Assembly: GCF_009900745.1 (NCBI RefSeq)
Contig: NZ_WXVU01000009.1
Location: forward strand, 62,001 to 126,000
Source: Chryseobacterium sp. c4a
GTDB lineage: Bacteria > Bacteroidota > Bacteroidia > Flavobacteriales > Weeksellaceae
Direction of reading: 5' to 3'
DNA length: 64,000 nt
How positions within the stretch are numbered: the stretch's first letter is position 1; each line of letters starts with the position of its first letter. The notes under the pieces were generated by a model. It was given only the letters and a program-made list of their open reading frames with translations, made no database searches and was not told the origin of the DNA. Of this stretch, positions 44,141 to 51,609 are shown in pieces. A program made the position numbers and the translations under genes.

Positions 44141-44270
44141 CGTCTTTTATTTTATAACTTCTCGAAAATCATTCCCTAAATATAATGTTTTTTATGAAGA
44201 AAAGCGTGATATCAAAACGTTTCACTGATCTATTCTCTATTTAGTTTTTTTCTTTAACTCCCAAAAACAA

Positions 44271-44294
44271 AAAGCCTCCCGATTGGGAGGCTTT
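44271..44294 (-). terminator. Hairpin terminator after pdhC
   Basis: A perfect 10-bp stem (AAAGCCTCCC, loop GATT, GGGAGGCTTT) lies 20 bases after the pdhC stop, on the minus strand. Confidence 0.9.
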
Positions 44295-44314
44295 ATTATT
44301 TTCAATTCAGAAAA

Positions 44315-45913
44315 TTACAGTAACAAAGTTAATGGATTTTCTAAATATGTTCTTAAGGTTTGTAAGAATTGTGCACCTGTAGCACCATCTACTACTCTGT
44401 GGTCACATGCTAATGAAAGCTTCATTGTGTTACCTACTACAATCTGACCATTCTTAACGATTGGCTTCTCGATAATAGCTCCTACTGAAAGGATCGCAGA
44501 ATTTGGTTGGTTGATGATACTTGTAAATGTTTCAATTCCGAACATTCCAAGGTTAGAAATAGAGAATGTAGATCCTTCCATTTCGTTAGCTTTAAGGCCT
44601 TTGTTCTTAGCTCTTGAAGCCATATCTTTTACAGCTGCAGAGATCTGAGTGTAAGACATTTGATCTGTATTCTTCAATACAGGAACTACTAATCCGTCAG
44701 GAATAGCTACTGCCACTCCAACGTTAATATTTCCTCTGTGAATAATCTTATCTCCTGCCCAGCTTGAATTTACCTGTGGGTGTTTTCTTAAAGCAATAGC
44801 TGTTGCTTTAATGATCATATCATTGAATGAAATCTTCGTATCTGGAATAGAGTTGATCTCTTTTCTAGCTTCGATCGCTTTATCCATGTTGATTTCAACC
44901 ATCAGATAGTAGTGTGGAGCAGAGAACTTACTTTCAGAAAGACGTTTTGCGATAACGTTTCTTACTTGTGAGTTTGGAGTTTCTGTATCTTCTCCTTGTA
45001 CAAAGCTTACAGCAACCTGAGCAGCAGCACTTGCAGCCGGAGCTGAAGCTGCTGGTTTTGCAGCTGGCTGATAGTTTTCAATATCTTTTTTAACGATTCT
45101 TCCGTTTTCACCTGAACCCTGAACAGTATTGATGTCAACTCCTTTATCCTGAGCCATTTTCTTAGCCAATGGAGAAATTGCAACTCTGTCAGAAGATGAA
45201 GTATTAGCAACCGGAGCAGCTTTTTCTTCCGTTTTAGCTTCTGCTTTCTGTTCAGCTGGTTTTTCTGATGCCGAAGAAGCAGCTTTAGGAGCTCCTACCG
45301 CTGAAACATCAGTTCCTGCAGGGCCAATAATAGCCAATACAGTGTCAACCGGAGCTGCACCACCTTCTTCTACTCCTTGCTTCAATAGTACTCCATTGAA
45401 TTCAGATTCGAAGTCTTGTACTGCTTTATCTGTTTCGATTTCAGCAAGAAGATCACCTTCTTTTACTGTATCGCCAATATTTTTGTGCCATTTAGCAACC
45501 TTACCTTCCGTCATTGTATCAGAAAGTCTTGGCATTGTAATCACTTCTACTCCTGCCGGAATTTCCGCTGAAGCAGTTTCCACAGTTTCTGCCTTAGGCT
45601 GTTCTTGTGATTTTGTTTCTTCAGTACCTGCAGCCGGAGCAGCAGCTCCACCTGTTAATCCTGAAATATCTTCTCCTTCATTACCGATAATTGCTAAAAT
45701 AGAATCTACAGCAGCTCCTGCACCTTCTTCTACACCAATGTATAAAAGGGTACCTTCTACTTCAGATTCGAAATCCTGAACTGCTTTGTCAGTTTCAATT
45801 TCAGCTAAAATATCTCCTTCCTTTACTTTATCGCCTACTTTTTTATGCCATTTTGCCACTTTACCCTCCGTCATAGTGTCGGAAAGGCGGGGCATCGTAA
45901 TTACTTCTGCCAT
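44315..45913 (-). CDS. pdhC: Pyruvate dehydrogenase E2, dihydrolipoamide acetyltransferase
   Basis: The 532-residue protein has two lipoyl domains with lipoylated K43 and K163 (each in EIETDKAVQDFESE), joined by Ala/Pro-rich linkers. A peripheral-subunit-binding domain follows at about 245-280 (AISPLAKKMAQDKGVDINTVQGSGENGRIVKKDI), then the acetyltransferase core ending in ACDHRVVDGATGAQFLQTLR with the catalytic His and Asp. It transfers acetyl groups from E1 to CoA. Near-identical lipoyl domains suggest a recent duplication. pdhA is immediately upstream, so the pair is one operon; E1-beta and E3 are not nearby. Confidence 0.96.
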   Translation of the reverse strand: MAEVITMPRLSDTMTEGKVAKWHKKVGDKVKEGDILAEIETDKAVQDFESEVEGTLLYIGVEEGAGAAVDSILAIIGNEGEDISGLTGGAAAPAAGTEETKSQEQPKAETVETASAEIPAGVEVITMPRLSDTMTEGKVAKWHKNIGDTVKEGDLLAEIETDKAVQDFESEFNGVLLKQGVEEGGAAPVDTVLAIIGPAGTDVSAVGAPKAASSASEKPAEQKAEAKTEEKAAPVANTSSSDRVAISPLAKKMAQDKGVDINTVQGSGENGRIVKKDIENYQPAAKPAASAPAASAAAQVAVSFVQGEDTETPNSQVRNVIAKRLSESKFSAPHYYLMVEINMDKAIEARKEINSIPDTKISFNDMIIKATAIALRKHPQVNSSWAGDKIIHRGNINVGVAVAIPDGLVVPVLKNTDQMSYTQISAAVKDMASRAKNKGLKANEMEGSTFSISNLGMFGIETFTSIINQPNSAILSVGAIIEKPIVKNGQIVVGNTMKLSLACDHRVVDGATGAQFLQTLRTYLENPLTLLL

Positions 45914-45923
45914 AATTTATTTT

Positions 45924-46008
45924 AATTTGAAAATTTAGCAATCTGAAAATTTGAAAATTAAAAAAGGACATACTATATCACATTTTCAAATTCTCAAATT
46001 GTCAAATT
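45924..46008. repeat. AATTTGA-rich repeat tract between pdhA and pdhC
   Basis: Copies of the unit AATTTGAAAATT occur at 45924-45936 and 45945-45959, and an inverted tract built from CAAATT units (ATTTTCAAATT, CTCAAATT, GTCAAATT) at 45982-46008, so the tract can fold on itself. It is an intergenic repeat-like filler inside the operon. Confidence 0.55.
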
Positions 46009-46022
46009 AACTCATTATCTTT

Positions 46023-47024
46023 TTAGTTTTCTAATTTGTCTAAGAATGGATAATCTTCCTGAGCGTATACATACTCATAGATTTTCTCAGCATCTGGATA
46101 TGGAGAATTTTCCATAAACTCGATGCACTCCTCAACAAAGTCTCTCGACTTGTTATCCATAGCTTCCAATTCAGCTTCAGTAGCCCATCCGTTTTCAAGA
46201 ATTCTGTGTTTCACCAATTCGATTGGGTCATCATTCTTGTGAACAGCTACTTCTTCTTTAGATCTATATGGCTCAGCATCAGACATAGAGTGACCTCTAT
46301 AACGATATGTTCTCGCTTCAATGAATGTAGGCCCGTCTCCTCTTCTTGCTCTTTCAATAGCTTCGTAAGCAGCTTCAGCTACTTTTACCGGATCCATTGC
46401 ATCTACAGCAAGACAAGGCATTTCGTACCCTAATCCTAATTTATAGATATCTTCGTGGTTAGCAGTTCTTTTTACAGAAGTTCCCATTGCATATTGGTTG
46501 TTTTCTACCACAAATACTACAGGAAGCTTCCAGTTCATTGCCATGTTGAATGTCTCATGTAATGAACCTTGTCTTGCAGCACCATCTCCGAAGAAACAAA
46601 TGTTTACAGCTTTTCTGTCGAAATATTTATCTGCAAAAGCAATACCTGCTCCCAATGGAATTTGTCCTCCAACAATACCATGACCTCCGTAGAAACGGTG
46701 CTCTTTACTGAAAATGTGCATAGATCCACCCATACCTCCGGATGTACCTGTAGCTTTACCACAAAGTTCAGCCATGATTCTCTTAGGATCTACTCCCATC
46801 GCCATTGGATGGATGTGACATCTGTAAGCAGTAATCATACTGTCTTTTGTAAGATCCATTGCATGTGTAAAACCAGCAGGAATAGCTTCCTGACCATTAT
46901 ACAAATGTAAAAATCCTCTGATCTTTTGTTTTAGGTAAAGAGAACGGCATTTGTCTTCAAACCTTCTCCACATTGTCATATCTTCATACCACTTCAGGTA
47001 TACCTCTTTAGAAAATTCTTTCAT
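46023..47024 (-). CDS. pdhA: Pyruvate dehydrogenase E1 component, alpha subunit
   Basis: The 333-residue protein is an E1-alpha with the thiamine diphosphate motif GDGAARQGSLHETFNMAMNWKLPVVFVVENNQYAMGTSV and the phosphorylation-loop style region TYRYRGHSMSDAEPYRS. It decarboxylates pyruvate with the beta subunit and passes the acetyl group to E2. The separate alpha subunit means the organism uses the heterotetrameric complex. pdhC follows in the same direction after a 109-base gap. An exact -7 box lies 38 bases upstream. Confidence 0.95.
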   Translation of the reverse strand: MKEFSKEVYLKWYEDMTMWRRFEDKCRSLYLKQKIRGFLHLYNGQEAIPAGFTHAMDLTKDSMITAYRCHIHPMAMGVDPKRIMAELCGKATGTSGGMGGSMHIFSKEHRFYGGHGIVGGQIPLGAGIAFADKYFDRKAVNICFFGDGAARQGSLHETFNMAMNWKLPVVFVVENNQYAMGTSVKRTANHEDIYKLGLGYEMPCLAVDAMDPVKVAEAAYEAIERARRGDGPTFIEARTYRYRGHSMSDAEPYRSKEEVAVHKNDDPIELVKHRILENGWATEAELEAMDNKSRDFVEECIEFMENSPYPDAEKIYEYVYAQEDYPFLDKLEN

Positions 47025-47061
47025 GTGTTAGCTCTTGCTTTTTTATGATGAAATAGTTGAG

Positions 47062-47069
47062 CAAAATTA
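47062..47069 (-). promoter_or_regulatory. -7 box of the pdhA-pdhC operon
   Basis: TAATTTTG on the minus strand is an exact TAnnTTTG, 38 bases before the pdhA ATG. The next 270 bases show nothing else. Confidence 0.55.
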
Positions 47070-47341
47070 TGAAAAAAACTTTGTTTTTATTGTATGCATA
47101 AGTAACTTTTCGTTTTTTCTCTAAAATCTACTTGCAGGCGGAGGGGATTATTCTTAATTTTCGACCCATAGAAACCCTCATAAAATAGCATTTTTCCTAT
47201 TCTTTTCGTGTTATAATATCTATGAAATCGGCCTATCTATATAGTTTCCCTGAAATATCCAAATGAGGTAAGGTGCCAAAAATCATGGTTTATTCACCTC
47301 TCTTTTCTTTCATCTTTAATTATTGTTAACATATCTTTTGG

Positions 47342-47765
47342 TTATTTCAACAACTTCTTTTCGGGTGAAAATTCTGTAAGTTTCAATGTTCGGTCTTCAA
47401 TATTATTCACAAAATCTCCATGTAATTTTGCAGTTTTCATCTTAATCTCTTTCTTTTCTGGATCGCCCATAAAAGCCTGTCAGGCCATTTTCATTGCCTC
47501 TTCATTTTTCCATTCAAACCAATAAATAAATTCCGTTTTTCCTTCAAATTCTGATTCCCAGATTGGCACAATGGTGAATCCATATTTTTTCATAATCCTT
47601 AGAGCATGATCTCTGAACCGATCTAAAAATACTTGTCTATTTCTTTTGGAATTTCATAAATTCTCAACTGATGAACAGGAACTGATGATGAAACGTCTTT
47701 TGAATAAGTTTGCCCGAAAATAAAACTCCCAGAACAAACAGACATAGTATAAATAACCGTTTCAT
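47342..47765 (-). pseudogene. Decayed NIPSNAP-family gene with signal peptide
   Basis: On the minus strand the gene starts MKRLFILCLFVLGVLFSG (signal peptide) and breaks into three frames. After LFSG the frame shifts to QTYSKDVSSSVPVHQLRIYEI, one base apparently missing in TTTTCGGGC. After IDKYF a second one-base loss in TATTTTTAG makes a stop; the next frame continues LDRFRDHALRIMKKYGF, VPIWESEFEGKTEFIYWFEW. An in-frame TGA then replaces the Trp in KMA-W-QAFMGDPE. The final segment runs through NNIEDRTLKLTEFSPEK to a TAA at 47342. Together these match the NIPSNAP family (small proteins of the dimeric alpha/beta barrel type) over the whole length. Three lesions make it a true pseudogene unless the assembly is poor here. 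Confidence 0.82.
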
Positions 47766-48047
47766 TATATTAAATATTAGGATTAGTTTATGAATCCCTT
47801 TATTCCTACGATATTTCAAAAATGATAAAAGGAAAATTGCTCCTTTCTCTTTAAAAACAGAACTCATTAAAATTAGATATTTTTAGAAATAAACCATATT
47901 ATTTCCAACAAAACAGAAGAAAAATTTTAACATATTAAAGGACATCAATGCTCAGTTACATTTTCCATATCTCAAAAAACACATCATTAATGAGTCTTCA
48001 TTTGTTTTTTGGGCTTATAATCTTATATTTGACTTTTAAACTATTAT

Positions 48048-48650
48048 ATGGAAGAAAAAAAGGCTTCGCTTCTCCACAAAATCTCAAAGATCATCTCTGA
48101 TTTTTTCAATCCGCTGGTTTCCCTGATTATTTTTTTTGTGTACATGAGCTTTAGGGAGTATACTTTTAAGGAATCCCTTCTTTATTTCCTTCCTTTACTA
48201 TTAATGATTATTGCACCAGTTGTTATATGGCTGGTATGGAATGTAAAAACAGGTCGGTATACCAATATGGATGTTTCCAACCGGGTTCAGCGAAAGACAT
48301 TGTACATTTTTATTGCAGCCTGTGTTATTATTTATCTCATTTTCAATTATGTGAAAAACGGATATGTTGATTTGGTAATGCTTTTTATTTTAATCCTGCT
48401 TTTTGCTCTTCAAATCAGCAATTTTTTCATTAAAAGTTCTATGCATACTGCATTTAATATATTTGTAGCTGCATTATTTTTCACTTTAGACTGGAAAATG
48501 GGTCTTCTATGGCTTGGGATCGCCGGCCTGGTAGGACTCACCAGAATTATTTTAAAAAGGCATACGGTAAAAGAAGTATTTATGGGAGCTGGAATAGCTT
48601 TTATGGTATCTTTTATTTATCTTTATTGCAATATACAATTTCAACATTAG
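48048..48650 (+). CDS. Inner membrane protein, PAP2-like
   Basis: The 200-residue protein has about six membrane helices. The segments SNRVQRK, SSMHTAFNIF and LTRIILKRHTVKEVFMGAG lie in the order and spacing of the three PAP2 phosphatase motifs (K...R, PSGH-like, SR...H...D-like), with several catalytic positions altered. PAP2 proteins remove phosphate from lipids in the membrane; here the second motif is SSMH rather than PSGH and the third ends in E rather than D. It may be a diverged or inactive member. A BlaI-type regulator gene starts 8 bases after its stop. Confidence 0.65.
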   Translation: MEEKKASLLHKISKIISDFFNPLVSLIIFFVYMSFREYTFKESLLYFLPLLLMIIAPVVIWLVWNVKTGRYTNMDVSNRVQRKTLYIFIAACVIIYLIFNYVKNGYVDLVMLFILILLFALQISNFFIKSSMHTAFNIFVAALFFTLDWKMGLLWLGIAGLVGLTRIILKRHTVKEVFMGAGIAFMVSFIYLYCNIQFQH

Positions 48651-48658
48651 AAGAATAT

Positions 48659-49159
48659 ATGAAAATCAATCATCTTACCGCCGCAGAAGAAAACTTTATG
48701 AAGCTGTTTTGGACAATGGAATCTTTCTATCTGAAGGACGTTATGGAGCAGCATCCGGAACCCAAACCCCACCAAAATACGGTTTCCACATATTTGAAAA
48801 TATTGGTTGAAAAGGGCTATTTATCTACAGTAAAGGAAGGAAGAATCTTCAAATACACAGTCATTGTTCCGTCTGAAGAATACAGGAAGTTTCTTTTAAA
48901 AGAACTTACACACAATTTTTTCAATGATTCAGGAAAAGAGATCCTGGAATTTTTGTTCAGTGAAAAACTACTTACACAAAGCGATCTTAAAGGGTATTTT
49001 GATCTTAAAATTGAGATTAAGCCTGCCAAAGTTGAAGAACCTAAATTTGAAGTTGCTGAGGAAATCTTAAATCCGAAGAAAGAGAAAAAAGTAAAAGTCA
49101 GCAAAGAGAAAGAAAAGGACAAAGAGAAAGAGAAAAAGAAGAAGAAAAAGAAATTATAG
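48659..49159 (+). CDS. BlaI/MecI-type winged-helix regulator with a lysine-rich tail
   Basis: The true start is the ATG at 48659 (MKINHLTAAEENFMKLFWTM); the longer frame runs backward into the PAP2-like gene. The N-terminal 115 residues match the BlaI winged helix (HLTAAEENFMKLFW, HPEPKPHQNTVSTYLKILVEKGYLSTVKEGRIFKYTVIV). The last 45 residues are a highly charged tail ending in an almost pure K/E run. BlaI normally pairs with a BlaR1 peptidase-sensor, but none is here; instead the PAP2-like gene precedes it by 8 bases. It likely binds DNA as a dimer and is regulated differently. A strong terminator follows. Confidence 0.82.
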   Translation: MKINHLTAAEENFMKLFWTMESFYLKDVMEQHPEPKPHQNTVSTYLKILVEKGYLSTVKEGRIFKYTVIVPSEEYRKFLLKELTHNFFNDSGKEILEFLFSEKLLTQSDLKGYFDLKIEIKPAKVEEPKFEVAEEILNPKKEKKVKVSKEKEKDKEKEKKKKKKKL

Positions 49160-49168
49160 AAAATAAAA

Positions 49169-49190
49169 AAAGCGGCTTTTAAGCCGCTTT
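49169..49190. terminator. Bidirectional hairpin terminator
   Basis: A perfect 9-bp stem (AAAGCGGCT, loop TTTA, AGCCGCTTT) stands between the BlaI-type gene and the convergent RRM gene. Confidence 0.85.
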
Positions 49191-49196
49191 ATATTT

Positions 49197-49559
49197 TTAC
49201 CAACGATTTCCACCGCCGTTACCACCACGATTTCCACCGCCGTAGCCACCGCCATTTCCACGGTTGTTACCTCCGTAACCTCCGCCTCTGTTGTTATCGA
49301 AGCTTCTTCTTGGCTTCTCTTCTCTTGGCTTAGCTTCAGATACGTTTAATGTTTTTCCGTTGAATTCTTTCTGATTAAGAGCTTCAATAGCTTGCTTTCC
49401 TTCTTCATCACCCATTTCAATGAAACCAAAACCTCTAGAACGGCCAGTTTCTCTGTCTGTTACGATTTTAGCTGATGATACATCACCAAATTCTGCAAAT
49501 AGATCGTGCAACTCATACTCTTTAGTTGCGTAATTGATGTTTGAAACAAAAATGTTCAT
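49197..49559 (-). CDS. RNA-binding protein with one RRM and a glycine-rich tail
   Basis: The 120-residue protein has a single RRM: RNP2 MNIFVSNINYATKEYELHDLF and RNP1 GRSRGFGFIEMGD, with the usual aromatic residues for binding RNA bases. The tail from about residue 85 is rich in Gly, Asn and Arg (RGGGYGGNN, GGNRGGNGGG), the RGG style of cold-induced and stress RNA chaperones. It probably binds RNA and helps translation in the cold. An exact -7 box lies 79 bases upstream, leaving an untranslated leader of roughly 70 bases, the kind often found in cold-controlled genes. Confidence 0.92.
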   Translation of the reverse strand: MNIFVSNINYATKEYELHDLFAEFGDVSSAKIVTDRETGRSRGFGFIEMGDEEGKQAIEALNQKEFNGKTLNVSEAKPREEKPRRSFDNNRGGGYGGNNRGNGGGYGGGNRGGNGGGNRW

Positions 49560-49637
49560 TTTGAATAAATTAAAAAATTAATAAAAATTTGGTATATAAA
49601 AGAAAAACAACATAAATTAATGAACAAATATTGATTC

Positions 49638-49645
49638 CAAATATA
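49638..49645 (-). promoter_or_regulatory. -7 box of the RRM gene
   Basis: TATATTTG on the minus strand is an exact TAnnTTTG. The distance to the ATG leaves a leader of about 70 bases. Confidence 0.55.
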
Positions 49646-49959
49646 AACGTATGCAAGATACAATTAAAAATTTCAAATCAAAGCTTTTTTTTATCTCTTT
49701 CTCACTTTAGTTTGAATTCATACTCTGCTTTTCTCAATAACAACAACACAACCTACTGTTTTTCAATCAAATAAACCCAAAAATAACCAAAAAGTTAAAG
49801 TTAGTTAACATAATAAATTATTCTATGAATCATTATAAAACAATAAAAATAGAGAGGCTCCACAATAAAATAAAGAGGCTTCTAAAGTATAAAGGATAGT
49901 AGTATATTTATACTTCTTTTTAAACATCATATCATAAAGCCTATAATTTGGATTGTATT
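49646..49959. other. AT-rich gap between divergent genes
   Basis: No gene, repeat family or RNA is visible. It should contain the upstream part of the RRM promoter and the promoter of the gene at 49960. Confidence 0.55.
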
Positions 49960-50373
49960 ATGAAACAGCATACCACCAATTACATCAATACTTTCATAGA
50001 AGTTGCCGAAGACTGCCCTGCTTCCCAAGCACAGATTCCTCCTGAAAAGAAAGAAAAGACTTTAGCCAATCTTCAATATGAAAAGATCAGTAAACACCCC
50101 TACCAATACTCTTCTGATGACATTATTTTTGATTGCTATGCCTTTAAAAATGATATTCCTGAAAGTGGAAAACAAGAAGCAAGAGACCAATTCTTCTCCA
50201 AAGGACAAGCCTGCCTTCGCTCTTCTCCTCTTGCTAAAAGATATGGATTTGGATTTCATCATAATAAAGAAGGTAAAGTAGCTCTCTTCCCTATAGAGAG
50301 TGAAGAATATCAGAAATTATTAAATGACCCTAACATCGCAAAGACAAAAGCAATGCGCTCCAAAAGAAAATGA
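49960..50373 (+). CDS. DUF6157-like hypothetical protein
   Basis: The ATG at 49960 gives a 137-residue protein starting MKQHTTNYINTFIEVAEDCP; the TTG twelve bases earlier is less likely. The pattern (NTFIEVAEDCP, PPEKKEKTLANLQYEKI, DDIIFDCYAFKNDIP, LAKRYGFGFHHNKEGKVALFPIESEEY) matches a conserved small soluble family I recognise as DUF6157. No catalytic motif is clear. It stands alone, with a probable -7 region CTATAATTTGG just upstream. Confidence 0.75.
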   Translation: MKQHTTNYINTFIEVAEDCPASQAQIPPEKKEKTLANLQYEKISKHPYQYSSDDIIFDCYAFKNDIPESGKQEARDQFFSKGQACLRSSPLAKRYGFGFHHNKEGKVALFPIESEEYQKLLNDPNIAKTKAMRSKRK

Positions 50374-50417
50374 TTGAGAAAATGAATAATTCTCTTTAGA
50401 TCAATAAATACTATTCT

Positions 50418-50449
50418 TTTGATAACATCAGCTTTTAACGCTAAATTTG
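50418..50449 (+). promoter_or_regulatory. Complete promoter of the thioesterase-regulator operon
   Basis: TTTG (50418-50421), a 20-base spacer and TAAATTTG (50442-50449) make a textbook Bacteroidetes promoter. It covers the in-frame start at 50419, so translation begins at the ATG at 50470. Confidence 0.8.
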
Positions 50450-50469
50450 TACTGCAAATTATTAAGAAC

Positions 50470-50865
50470 ATGAACTACCATACAAGAAAATGGGTAAAAC
50501 CCGAAGATTTAAATCCCAATCACTCACTATTTGGAGGAAGACTTTTACAATGGATTGATGAAGAAGCAGCATTGTATGCAATTATCCAGCTTGAAAATAC
50601 TAAAGTCGTTACCAAATTCATTTCAGAGATCAATTTTGTAAGCTCAGCAAAACAAGGGGACATTATAGAGATTGGAATTGAAGCTATTCATTTTGGCTCA
50701 TCTTCTATAACATTAAGATGTGATGTCCGTAATAAAATGACTCACCAGACCATTATTACGGTTGATAAAATTGTAATGGTTAACCTGGACAGTGACGGCA
50801 ATCCTGCTCCACATGGTAAAACTCAGATTGAATTTGTAAAAGACAGATTAAACAGCGAACTATGA
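50470..50865 (+). CDS. Acyl-CoA thioesterase, hotdog fold (YciA/ACOT type)
   Basis: The 131-residue protein has the hotdog fold signature of the YciA group: NPNHSLFGGRLLQWIDEEAALYAI (with the catalytic D of the central helix), then FISEINFVSSAKQGDIIEIGIEAIHFGSSSITLRCDVRNK. It hydrolyses acyl-CoA to acid and CoA in the cytoplasm. The upstream promoter covers the longer start and fixes the ATG. The stop overlaps the start of the CxxC-AraC regulator by four bases, an unusual pairing since the next gene belongs to copper control. Confidence 0.88.
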   Translation: MNYHTRKWVKPEDLNPNHSLFGGRLLQWIDEEAALYAIIQLENTKVVTKFISEINFVSSAKQGDIIEIGIEAIHFGSSSITLRCDVRNKMTHQTIITVDKIVMVNLDSDGNPAPHGKTQIEFVKDRLNSEL

Positions 50866-51422
50866 AGGTCTTCATAAAGAATATGGTTTGCAGCCGATGC
50901 ATTTCTGCCGTAGAGACCATTTTCAATAATGCAGATGTAAAAACCAGCTCCGTTATTCTGGGTGAAGTAGAAACAGAAACAGAAGTTCCTACAGTAATCA
51001 TGCAGTCTATCGAAGAGAAACTACTTGAAACCGGATTCGAAAGAATTATGGATTCTTCTCATCAGCTTATTGAAAAAATTAAAAACCTCGTTATTGTAAA
51101 AATCAGTGAGCTTGATATTGATGAGGATTTTCTGCTTTCTGAATTTTTAAGTTCAAAACTTCACAAAGATTACAGCTCCCTGTCAAAAACATTCTCACAG
51201 AATGAAAATATTACTCTGGAACAATTTTTCATTCTTCAAAAAATAGAAAAGGTAAAAGAGCTCCTTTTATATAATGAATTTAACCTTACAGAAATTGCAG
51301 GAAAATTGGGTTACAAGAGTGTCCAGCATCTTTCCACTCAATTTCGTAATGTGACAGGGTTCACTCCTACTGAGTTTAAAAAACTTAAAGATCATCACAG
51401 AAAGTCTCTTGACAGCCTTTAA
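50862..51422 (+). CDS. AraC-family regulator with N-terminal HMA-like CxxC metal domain
   Basis: The 186-residue protein begins like a heavy-metal-associated domain: MKVFIKNMVCSRCISAVETIF, with the CxxC of a copper site, and residues up to about 70 fit a ferredoxin-like HMA fold. The C-terminal 90 residues form an AraC-type DNA-binding domain (LEQFFILQKIEKVKELLLY, NLTEIAGKLGYKSVQHLSTQFRNVTGFTPTEFKKL). This joins a metal sensor directly to an AraC DNA-binding half. The CopA gene follows after 187 bases, so it is very probably the copper-sensing regulator of copA. It is translationally coupled to the thioesterase gene. Confidence 0.85.
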   Translation: MKVFIKNMVCSRCISAVETIFNNADVKTSSVILGEVETETEVPTVIMQSIEEKLLETGFERIMDSSHQLIEKIKNLVIVKISELDIDEDFLLSEFLSSKLHKDYSSLSKTFSQNENITLEQFFILQKIEKVKELLLYNEFNLTEIAGKLGYKSVQHLSTQFRNVTGFTPTEFKKLKDHHRKSLDSL

Positions 51423-51438
51423 TTGAGTTGGAGAATTG

Positions 51439-51523
51439 GAGAGTGTTAGAGTTTGAAGGTTTAAGTCAGAGAGTTTAATATTATAATAAACAATCGCCCC
51501 ATAACCGCCACTCTAATACTCTC
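51439..51523. repeat. Inverted repeat between the CxxC-AraC and copA genes
   Basis: GAGAGTGTTAGAGT (51439-51452) and ACTCTAATACTCTC (51510-51523) are 14-bp inverted copies with one mismatch, separated by 57 bases. They may be an intergenic repeat or a stem-loop; the T-run of a terminator is missing. Confidence 0.5.
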
Positions 51524-51609
51524 AAACCTAAATTCTATAACTATTATCCTTAAATTTATAACAGCCTTAGATTTTCATTTTGGAAATTTGCAGTATAAAT
51601 TTAAGAATC

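Noticed and set aside
44315..45913. Near-identical lipoyl domains of pdhC as an assembly duplication
   Set aside because: Two tandem lipoyl domains are common in E2 proteins and the linkers differ, so the repeat is probably real.
48509..48658. Longer start for the BlaI-type gene
   Set aside because: The extension overlaps the PAP2-like gene in another frame; the ATG at 48659 begins exactly at the family start.
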